From positions 1,266,501 through 1,330,500 of the forward strand of contig CP048486.1 of assembly GCA_025560025.1 (NCBI GenBank): a stretch of DNA of 64,000 nt. The letters run 5' to 3'. Positions within the stretch are counted from its first letter, which is position 1, and each line of letters begins with the position of its first letter. This document shows positions 57,775-64,000 of the stretch, piece by piece. The notes under the pieces are model-generated. The model saw only the letters and a list, made by a program, of their open reading frames with translations, was not told where the DNA came from and did no database searches. A program made the position numbers and the translations under genes. The DNA comes from Agrobacterium tumefaciens. GTDB lineage: Bacteria > Pseudomonadota > Alphaproteobacteria > Rhizobiales > Rhizobiaceae.

Positions 57775-58677
57775 TCAGTCCGGAAAGGTTCGTTTCGCGC
57801 CGCTGAAAAATTCCATGAGCGCGGCCTGGTCCTCGCCGCCCAGTCCCGCCGCGGTCAGCATACGATGCACCTCGGCGCAAAGCGCCGTCAGGGGCATGGC
57901 CGTGTTGGTGCGTCGCGCAAGATCCTGCGCGCCGTTCAAGTCTTTCACCATATTGTCGATGCGGCCGGTGCGGCGGTAGTCCTTCGCCACGTAACGCGGC
58001 ATATATTCCTGCAGGATGGCGCTGTCGGCGCGGCCGCCCTTCAGCGCCTGGGGAATTTTGGCGGCATCGACGCCCGCATCCAGCGCAAGCTGGGTTGCTT
58101 CCGCGACGGCGAGGAAATTCAGGCCGCAAAGAACCTGATTGATGAGTTTCGTCGTCTGGCCGGCGCCGCTTGGCCCCATATGGGTATAGTTGCTGGCGAC
58201 ATGCTGCAGCACGCGGTGGGCGTCGGCCACATCCTTTTCGGTGCCGCCGGCCATCAGCGTCAATTGCCCGATGAGCGCCTTGGGTGCACCGCCCGAAAGG
58301 GGGCTGTCCACCCAGCGCAGGCCCTTTTCGGCAGCATCGGCCGCCAGTTCCTTGGTCGCTTCGGGGTCGATGGAGGACATGTCGATGATGAGCGTGCCGG
58401 GCTTCGCTCCCGCCGCGACACCATCCTTGCCGAAGACGGCGATGCGAACAATTTTCGGCGAGTTGAGGCTGAGGATGACCACATCGGAAACCGAAGCCGC
58501 TTCCGCGGCTGTACCCGCGCTCTGTGCGCCGAGGCTCGTCAGCGCCGCGACCTTTTCCGCATCCAGATCGAAAACCGTCAGGTGATTGCCGGTCTCGATC
58601 AACCGCGTGCCGATCGCCCCACCCATGGCGCCTGCGCCGATGAGGGCGACTTTATTCTTGTCGGTCATGGTGCTCAC
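57775..58677 (-). CDS. 3-hydroxyisobutyrate dehydrogenase-family NAD(P) oxidoreductase
   Basis: A 300-residue beta-hydroxyacid dehydrogenase. Rossmann motif VALIGAGAMGGAIGTRLIE, substrate motif VDSPLSGGAPKALIGQLTLM, catalytic Lys in GAGQTTKLINQVL. The family includes tartronate semialdehyde reductase, 6-phosphogluconate-type and 3-hydroxyisobutyrate dehydrogenases; the substrate here is not clear. It follows idnO by 77 nt and may join the sugar-acid pathway (inference). Confidence 0.87.
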   Translation of the reverse strand: MSTMTDKNKVALIGAGAMGGAIGTRLIETGNHLTVFDLDAEKVAALTSLGAQSAGTAAEAASVSDVVILSLNSPKIVRIAVFGKDGVAAGAKPGTLIIDMSSIDPEATKELAADAAEKGLRWVDSPLSGGAPKALIGQLTLMAGGTEKDVADAHRVLQHVASNYTHMGPSGAGQTTKLINQVLCGLNFLAVAEATQLALDAGVDAAKIPQALKGGRADSAILQEYMPRYVAKDYRRTGRIDNMVKDLNGAQDLARRTNTAMPLTALCAEVHRMLTAAGLGGEDQAALMEFFSGAKRTFPD

Positions 58678-58754
58678 GGTCTCCTCCCAAAGCGTCGTGG
58701 TATTGTCGGCCCGATCCGGCTGGCGGGTTCAGCGCGCCAGCCGGACGAGAGATT

Positions 58755-59510
58755 TTAAAGCGAGGCGGTGATGCCGCCGTCGACGTAGAGAATATGCCCG
58801 TTCACGAAGGACGAGGCATCGGACGACAGGAAAATGCAGGCGCCGACAAGCTCTTCGACCTTGCCCCAGCGGCCGGCGGGGGTGCGCTTTTCAAGCCATG
58901 CCGAAAAGGTCTCGTCCGCCACCAGCGCGGCGTTGAGCGGCGTGTCGAAATAGCCGGGCGCAATGGCGTTGCATTGCAGGCCATATTTGGCCCAATCCGT
59001 CGCCATGCCCTTCGTCAGATTGCCGACGGCGCCCTTGGTGGCGGTGTAAGGCGCGATCCCCGGGCGGGCAAGAGCGGTCTGCACGCTGGCAATGTTGATG
59101 ATCTTGCCGCGTCCACGGCTGATCATATGGCGCGCGGCAGCCTGTCCGGCATGGAAAACCGAGGCGATGTTGGTCTGCAACAGGCGCTCAAAGGCATCCG
59201 CCGGAAAATCCTCGAGCGGCGTGCGGTGCTGCATGCCGGCATTGTTGACCAGAATATCGATGGGGCCGACATCCGCCTCGAAACCGTCTATGGCCTTGCG
59301 CACCGCTTCATGATCGGTGGCGTCGAAGGCGAGCGTCTTGGCGCCCTTGATGCCGGCGGCAGCCGCTTTCAGCTTCGCCTCGTCGCGGCCGTTCAGAACC
59401 ACTTCAGCCCCCGCTTCCGCCAGCCCTTGCGCCAGCGCGAAGCCGATACCCTGGGACGAACCCGTGATCAGGGCGCGGCGGCCGGAAAGATCGAACAAAT
59501 TAAGGCCCAC
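58755..59510 (-). CDS. idnO: SDR-family gluconate 5-dehydrogenase-like oxidoreductase (IdnO-like)
   Basis: A 251-residue classical short-chain dehydrogenase, in size and sequence type like 5-keto-D-gluconate reductase. NAD(P) motif RRALITGSSQGIGFALAQGL, NAG loop ILVNNAGMQHR, catalytic Ser in ASVQTA and YTATK (Tyr/Lys), and a C-terminal FVNGHILYVDGGITASL. GTG 59510 is the start, with GGAGGAAACA directly upstream; the frame is open to 59570 but runs over the operator. Neighbouring idnD, divergent across a palindrome, supports the idonate assignment, although substrate is inferred. Confidence 0.8.
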   Translation of the reverse strand: MGLNLFDLSGRRALITGSSQGIGFALAQGLAEAGAEVVLNGRDEAKLKAAAAGIKGAKTLAFDATDHEAVRKAIDGFEADVGPIDILVNNAGMQHRTPLEDFPADAFERLLQTNIASVFHAGQAAARHMISRGRGKIINIASVQTALARPGIAPYTATKGAVGNLTKGMATDWAKYGLQCNAIAPGYFDTPLNAALVADETFSAWLEKRTPAGRWGKVEELVGACIFLSSDASSFVNGHILYVDGGITASL

Positions 59511-59550
59511 TGTTTCCTCCAGTCTCTCGACATTGCATTCGTGCAGGTTT

Positions 59551-59566
59551 ATGTTATCGATAACAT
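59551..59566. promoter_or_regulatory. Perfect palindromic operator between idnO and idnD
   Basis: ATGTTATCGATAACAT is a perfect 16-bp palindrome, of the LacI/GntR-type operator form that governs gluconate and idonate genes in other bacteria. It lies upstream of idnO (40 nt from the GTG) and 161 nt before idnD. A one-mismatch copy is at 60863-60878. Confidence 0.75.
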
Positions 59567-59726
59567 TCATCCCTTTCAGACAAGGATGTCAAGGCTTAAA
59601 CGCCCGGTTTCGGTACGGATCGGGCGCGGGAGGAGGTTGCAAGGGGCTATTGCGCGCCTTGCAGCGGGATCGGGATGCGGAAAATTTTGCGCGCCACAGT
59701 GGCGTGCGGTTGAACGGGAGTTGTTT

Positions 59727-60758
59727 ATGAGAGCGATTGTCGCCCATGGGGCAAAGGATGTGCGCATCGAGGAGCGGCCGGAGGAAGCGCCGGGGCCGCA
59801 GGAAGTGCGGCTCCGTCTGGTTCGGGGCGGCATCTGCGGCAGCGATCTTCATTATTACAACCATGGCGGCTTCGGCGCGGTGCGGCTTCGTGAACCCATG
59901 GTGCTCGGCCATGAGGTCTCCGCCGTCATCGAAGAACTCGGCGAAGGCGTCGAGGGGTTGAAGGTCGGCGGCCTTGTTGCGGTTTCGCCGTCCCGCCCGT
60001 GCAGGAGCTGCCGTTTTTGCCAGGAAGGCCTGCACAACCAATGCCTCAACATGCGCTTTTATGGCAGCGCCATGCCTTTCCCGCATATTCAGGGTGCTTT
60101 CCGGGAGGTTCTTGTCGCGGATGCGCTGCAATGCGTTCCGGCCGATGGCCTGAGCGCCGGCGAAGCGGCCATGGCGGAGCCACTGGCGGTTACACTGCAC
60201 GCCACCCGCCGCGCCGGGGATTTGCTGGGAAAACGTGTGCTCGTCACCGGCTGCGGCCCCATCGGCATCCTCTCCATTCTTGCCGCCCGCCGCGCTGGTG
60301 CGGCTGAAATCGTCGCGACCGATCTTTCGGATTTCACGCTGGCCAAGGCGCGGGAAGCCGGTGCGGACCGTGTCATCAACAGCAAGGATGAGCCCGATGC
60401 GCTTGCCGCCTACGGCGCAAACAAGGGAACATTCGACGTTCTCTATGAATGCTCGGGTGCTGCCGTCGCCCTCGCGGGCGGAATTGCGGCGCTTCGGCCG
60501 CGCGGCATTATCGTCCAGCTTGGCCTTGGTGGTGATATGAGCCTGCCGATGATGGCGATCACGGCCAAGGAACTCGATCTGCGCGGTTCTTTCCGTTTCC
60601 ATGAGGAATTCGCCACCGGCGTCGAATTGATGCGCAAGGGCCTGATCGACGTCAAGCCTTTCATCACCCAGACGGTGGATCTCGCCGATGCCATCTCCGC
60701 CTTCGAATTCGCCTCCGACCGCAGTCGCGCCATGAAGGTTCAGATCGCTTTTTCGTAA
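59727..60758 (+). CDS. idnD: L-idonate 5-dehydrogenase-like zinc alcohol dehydrogenase
   Basis: A 343-residue medium-chain zinc dehydrogenase, same length as E. coli IdnD. Catalytic zinc region GGICGSDLHYYNHGG and GHEVSAVIEELGEGV (Glu), structural zinc cysteines in CRSCRFCQEGLHNQC, Rossmann VLVTGCGPIGILSILAARRAG. The family oxidises polyols and sugar acids; idonate is inferred from idnO, the operator and length. ATG 59727 (MRAIVAHGAK) has GGGAG upstream. A strong terminator (60795-60830) follows. Confidence 0.8.
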   Translation: MRAIVAHGAKDVRIEERPEEAPGPQEVRLRLVRGGICGSDLHYYNHGGFGAVRLREPMVLGHEVSAVIEELGEGVEGLKVGGLVAVSPSRPCRSCRFCQEGLHNQCLNMRFYGSAMPFPHIQGAFREVLVADALQCVPADGLSAGEAAMAEPLAVTLHATRRAGDLLGKRVLVTGCGPIGILSILAARRAGAAEIVATDLSDFTLAKAREAGADRVINSKDEPDALAAYGANKGTFDVLYECSGAAVALAGGIAALRPRGIIVQLGLGGDMSLPMMAITAKELDLRGSFRFHEEFATGVELMRKGLIDVKPFITQTVDLADAISAFEFASDRSRAMKVQIAFS

Positions 60759-60794
60759 GGGCCTGTCCCTCGAGGCATGTGTGTCGATATTTTG

Positions 60795-60830
60795 ATCGGC
60801 GGCGGATTATTTCCGTCGCCGATTTTTTTT
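60795..60830 (+). terminator. Rho-independent terminator after idnD
   Basis: A 12-bp stem (60795-60806 with 60812-60823, one G-U pair), 5-nt loop, then a run of T to 60830. It is the strongest terminator seen in the window and ends the idnD transcript. Confidence 0.9.
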
Positions 60831-60862
60831 GGGCGCTTTTCGCGCGCAACAATATACTGATT

Positions 60863-60878
60863 ATGTTATCGATATCAT
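60863..60878. promoter_or_regulatory. Second operator-like palindrome, copy of the idn site
   Basis: ATGTTATCGATATCAT differs from the palindrome at 59551-59566 by one base. It lies behind the idnD terminator and 161 nt before the GbsR/MarR-type gene, so it may be a second binding site for the same regulator or control that gene. Confidence 0.5.
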
Positions 60879-61038
60879 AGCCAGCTTACGGGCCACGCAG
60901 GACAACTTGGTCTTGCCGGACTGACCCCGTTTCAGCCGATTTGCACATTTTGACGCAGGTCAAAAAGGTGATTTGCCGCTCGCCATTTTTTGCGTTATCG
61001 AAATTTCAGAAATTACTGAAAATACAGGAAACGAAGAA

Positions 61039-61617
61039 ATGCCGGCTAATCTTTCCCCGCTTGTTCAGTCCTTCGTGCTGCATTTCGGCGAAATGGGAAG
61101 CCGCTGGGGCATCAATCGCACGGTCGGGCAAGTCTATGCATTGCTTTACATTTCGCCGCAGCCGCTCTGTGCGGACGACATTGTCGAGGCGCTCGGCATT
61201 TCGCGTTCCAACGTGTCGATGAGCCTCAAGGAGCTTCAGGCGTGGAACCTTGCAATTCTCAAACATTTCCCCGGTGACCGGCGCGATTTTTTCACCACGC
61301 CGGAAGATGTCTGGCAAATTCTGCGCACCCTTGCCGAGGAGCGCAAGAAGCGTGAGATCGACCCAACCCTCAGCGTGCTGCGTGAAATCCTGATGGAAAC
61401 ACCGGAGAATGAAGATGAGCGGCATGCGCAGAAGCGCATCGACGAGATGAAAACGCTGATCGAGCAGCTCACCGGCTGGTATGACGATGTGAAGAGGCTG
61501 GAGACGGAGAGGCTGGCTTCGCTTCTGGCGCTCGGTTCGAAGGTCACGAAGTTGCTGGAGGCCAAGGACAAGATCGTCTCGCTTGCAAGGCCCCGTGGTG
61601 CGAAAAAGGACGGGTGA
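61039..61617 (+). CDS. GbsR/MarR-family transcriptional regulator
   Basis: A 192-residue winged-helix regulator of the GbsR type. INRTVGQVYALLYISPQPLC and DDIVEALGISRSNVSMSLKEL form the helix-turn-helix; a long helical C-terminus (about 110-180, RIDEMKTLIEQLTGWYDDV) is the dimer part. ATG 61039 has AGGAAACGA upstream; a longer frame begins at 60973 without a good ribosome site. It sits directly before cydD with coupled spacing, so it likely senses a cue that regulates cydDC, by inference. Confidence 0.85.
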   Translation: MPANLSPLVQSFVLHFGEMGSRWGINRTVGQVYALLYISPQPLCADDIVEALGISRSNVSMSLKELQAWNLAILKHFPGDRRDFFTTPEDVWQILRTLAEERKKREIDPTLSVLREILMETPENEDERHAQKRIDEMKTLIEQLTGWYDDVKRLETERLASLLALGSKVTKLLEAKDKIVSLARPRGAKKDG

Positions 61618-61634
61618 GGAGATCGGCCTTGAGC

Positions 61635-63431
61635 ATGTCAGCACAGATCCACCAACCCGCTGATGGCAAGGGAGCAGACTGTCCCGCGCCTGGAGCAGCC
61701 CCGCCCGATGCAGCGCGGCGGCACTCTTTGGACGCTGCCACCGGGAAACACACCCGTGGCACGGGCTCCAGCACGGCAGAAATGGCGAAGGCCCCGGCGG
61801 TGGGAAGGTTCGTGGCCCTGCTTCATGTGCTGCCGGCTTTGCTATGGCTGCCGCAGGCGGGCCTGCTTGCCTTTTCGGTTGGAAAGATCGCCGATGGCGC
61901 ATCGGTGATGGCAATCCTGCCAGCGGCTGTGGCTGTCCTCATCCTTGGCCTGATCAAGGCCTTTCTGGAAAAAATCGCGGCGAGGCAATCGTTTCGCGCT
62001 GCACGCACCGCACTGTCGCAGCGACGGCTGGAAGCACTGAATGCCGTAGCGCAGGTGTCGCCACTCGATCTGTCGCGCACGGCATCCGGGGAGGTTGCTG
62101 GCGTCGTTGCCGAGACGGCGGAAGCGCTGGTGCCCTATCTTTCCCGTTTCCAGCCGGCGCGGATGAAAGCCACCATCGTCCCCTTGGTGTTCGTGCTGGC
62201 AATCCTGCCATTCACCTGGATTGCGGCCCTCGTGCTGCTCCTCTCCATGCCGACCATCCCGCTTTTCATGGCGCTGATCGGCTGGCAGGCAAAGGCTGCC
62301 AGTGAAAAGCAGCTGGCCGAGACCGGCAACATGAATGCCTTCCTGCTCGATCGCCTGCGCGGGCTGGAAACGATCCGGGCGCTTGAAGCCGTCGATCTGA
62401 CCGCTGGACGCCTGAGCAGAGACGCGGAAAACCTCAAGAAGCGGACAATGGCGGTGCTGCGGATCGCCTTTCTCTCCTCGGCCGTGCTGGAACTTTTCGC
62501 CGCCCTCGGTGTTGCGATGACCGCCGTTTATATCGGTTTTCATCTGCTCGGTTTTCTCGATTTCGGCGCATGGGGCGAGAAGCTGACGCTTGCCGAGGGG
62601 CTCTTCATTCTGCTGCTGGCCCCCGCTTTCTTCGAGCCATTGCGGGAATTATCTGCCGTGTGGCATGACCGTGCAGCCGGCGAAGCAGCACTCGGCGCGC
62701 TTGGCACATTGACGGAAGGCGGCACCACCATCGTGGGCGAGGGCACCGAAGCCGTGTTAACCCCAAACCCGATGCCCGGTTTGGTGGAACTGGATAATCT
62801 CTCCTTCGCCTATCCGAATTCTCCACCCGTCATTCAAAATCTCAACCTTGCGGTTCAGCAGGGCGAGAGAGTTGCGATTCTCGGGCCTTCCGGTTGTGGC
62901 AAATCCACTGTACTCTCCTTGATTGCCGGGTTGGCCGAGGCTGGCAGCGGCACAATAAGGATCGCCGGCGTGACGCTCGATCATGCGAGTGCCGACGGGC
63001 TGCGCAGGACAATCGGCTGGGTCAGCCAGAAGCCGTTCTTTTTTGCCGGTTCCCTGAAGGCGAATATTCGCTTTGGCCGTGCAGGTGTTGGTGAAGGCAT
63101 GGTGGAAGAGGTGCTGCGCCGCACCGGGCTGGATACATTGTGGCATGCGCGCCGGCATCTGCCGATCGGAGATGGCGGATATGGCATTTCAGGCGGGGAA
63201 GCCGTGCGGCTCGCCATTGCGCGCGCCTTTGCCGATCCCGCAACGCAGCTGGTTCTGGTGGATGAGCCAACGGCGCATCTCGACCGGGAGACGGCGGCTC
63301 TGGTGACGGAAAACCTGCTGCAGCTTGCAAAGGGCAGGACATTGATTGTCGCAACACATGATCCGGTGCTCGCGGCACGCATGGACAGGATCGTGGACAT
63401 AACGGCGATCCATTCGGGGGAACGGTCATGA
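61635..63431 (+). CDS. cydD: Thiol reductant ABC exporter subunit CydD
   Basis: Half-transporter (598 residues) that pairs with CydC to export glutathione and cysteine to the periplasm, needed for cytochrome bd assembly. An ABC transmembrane domain spans about 60-330 with six hydrophobic segments; the ATPase domain (about 380-580) has Walker A GPSGCGKST, signature GYGISGGEAVRLAIARA, Walker B QLVLVDEPTAHLD and H-loop VATHDPV. The start is uncertain: ATG 61635, TTG 61629 (GAGGAG 7 nt upstream) or GTG 61614 at the regulator stop. The first 50 residues are low-complexity and polar. It overlaps cydC by 4 nt. Confidence 0.9.
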   Translation: MSAQIHQPADGKGADCPAPGAAPPDAARRHSLDAATGKHTRGTGSSTAEMAKAPAVGRFVALLHVLPALLWLPQAGLLAFSVGKIADGASVMAILPAAVAVLILGLIKAFLEKIAARQSFRAARTALSQRRLEALNAVAQVSPLDLSRTASGEVAGVVAETAEALVPYLSRFQPARMKATIVPLVFVLAILPFTWIAALVLLLSMPTIPLFMALIGWQAKAASEKQLAETGNMNAFLLDRLRGLETIRALEAVDLTAGRLSRDAENLKKRTMAVLRIAFLSSAVLELFAALGVAMTAVYIGFHLLGFLDFGAWGEKLTLAEGLFILLLAPAFFEPLRELSAVWHDRAAGEAALGALGTLTEGGTTIVGEGTEAVLTPNPMPGLVELDNLSFAYPNSPPVIQNLNLAVQQGERVAILGPSGCGKSTVLSLIAGLAEAGSGTIRIAGVTLDHASADGLRRTIGWVSQKPFFFAGSLKANIRFGRAGVGEGMVEEVLRRTGLDTLWHARRHLPIGDGGYGISGGEAVRLAIARAFADPATQLVLVDEPTAHLDRETAALVTENLLQLAKGRTLIVATHDPVLAARMDRIVDITAIHSGERS

Positions 63432-64000
63432 TTGCGCGTTTTGCCATATTGAAACCCGTCATCGCGCTGTTCTGGTCGGCGCGACGCGGTATGCTGCTTG
63501 CCGGTGCCGTTCTGGCGGCAACCACGGTGCTGGCGGGCATCGGCCTGCTCGGCGTTTCCGGCTGGTTCATCACGGCCACCGCAATTGCCGGTCTTCTGCC
63601 GGCCACGGCCTACGCATTTGACGTCTTTGCGCCGTCGGCAGCGATCCGCCTGCTGGCGCTGTCGCGCACCGCCGCGCGTTATGGCGAACGTATGACCACC
63701 CATGAAGCAACGCTGTCCGTGCTTGCAGCTCTTCGGGAAAAGCTGTTTCGCGGCTTTGCCGCGCCGCAGGCGGCAAAAACTCTGGAGGCAAGGCCCGCCC
63801 GTCTGCTGAACCGTCTGACCGCGGATATCGACGCGCTGGATTCGCTTTATCTACGCGTATTGGTGCCCGCGGCCGTTGCTGTTCTTGCCGCCATCGCGAC
63901 AGGTATCGGGCTTGCTTTTCTCAGCCCGCTTGCAGGTGCTCTGGCGGCGATCTTCCTTGTCGCGGCGGGGCTCGGCATTTCGGTGCGGTCGGCATTGCGG
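63428..64000 (+). CDS. cydC: Thiol reductant ABC exporter subunit CydC (partial, N-terminal)
   Basis: Start of the partner half-transporter: 191 codons are visible before the window ends. ATG 63428 overlaps the cydD stop (ATGA). The transmembrane domain begins with RRGMLLAGAVLAATTVLAGI and LLGVSGWFITATAIAG, typical of CydC; SRTAARYGERMTTHEATL marks the intracellular loop. The ATPase part lies outside. Cytochrome bd genes (cydAB) may follow. Confidence 0.88.
   Translation, partial: MIARFAILKPVIALFWSARRGMLLAGAVLAATTVLAGIGLLGVSGWFITATAIAGLLPATAYAFDVFAPSAAIRLLALSRTAARYGERMTTHEATLSVLAALREKLFRGFAAPQAAKTLEARPARLLNRLTADIDALDSLYLRVLVPAAVAVLAAIATGIGLAFLSPLAGALAAIFLVAAGLGISVRSALR

Overview
The window is GC-rich alphaproteobacterial chromosome, most consistent with Agrobacterium (Rhizobiaceae). 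The main evidence is a near-complete succinoglycan gene set in rhizobial order (exoP-N-O-M-A-L-K-H-T-W-V-U plus exoX). A glgP-glgB-glgC-glgA-pgm-glgX operon supports this, because its gene order and its protein lengths (GlgA 480, GlgC 420, GlgB 735, Pgm 542 residues) fit what is known of Agrobacterium tumefaciens. Identification is by family knowledge and visible motifs only; no database search was run.

Layout. 1-5.4 kb: start of a periplasmic sugar-binding protein, a divergent two-component pair, a type IB topoisomerase and a secreted sugar dehydrogenase. 5.4-8.6 kb: RNA-modification and housekeeping genes (rsmJ, rluA, a YigZ-type protein) and an HI0933-type flavoprotein. 8.6-11.7 kb: a glycine betaine-type ABC importer. 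12-16 kb: a hybrid histidine kinase and a 2-hydroxyacid dehydrogenase. 16.1-31.2 kb: succinoglycan synthesis, transport, decoration, trimming and a small repressor. 31.5-33.1 kb: small genes, a TPR lipoprotein and rpsU. 33.4-38.9 kb: heterotetrameric sarcosine oxidase operon (soxB, an inserted YebY-like gene, soxD, soxA, soxG). 39-42.7 kb: a poorly characterised accessory stretch (HExxH protein, Asn-Pro repeat protein, DUF2332 protein, a signal-less solute-binding protein, a MaoC hydratase). 42.8-54 kb: glycogen operon. 54.5-56.6 kb: glutamine amidotransferase, racemase and a divergent Lrp-type regulator. 56.6-60.8 kb: a probable L-idonate/ketogluconate region with divergent idnO and idnD around a perfect palindrome. 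61-64 kb: a GbsR/MarR-type regulator followed by cydD and the start of cydC.

How the parts work together. ExoN makes UDP-glucose. ExoA, L, M, O, U and W add the glucoses of the succinoglycan octasaccharide, ExoH and ExoV decorate it, and ExoT and ExoP move and polymerise it. ExoK cleaves the product and ExoX restrains synthesis. The glg operon makes and degrades glycogen from the same glucose-1-phosphate pool, with pgm linking it to glucose-6-phosphate. The priming and polymerase genes (exoY, exoF, exoQ, exoZ, exoB) and exoI are not in this window.

Most interesting non-coding signals: two tandem TGCGGG-N2-CCCGCA palindromes 21 bp apart upstream of the first two-component system; hairpin-plus-T-tract attenuator candidates inside the betaine transporter and between exoN and exoP; a dispersed palindromic element present twice (29.7 kb and 44.8 kb); and a LacI-type operator between idnO and idnD with a near copy at 60.9 kb. 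I did not find a clearly novel defence or mobile system, and saw no CRISPR array, IS element, tRNA or rRNA.
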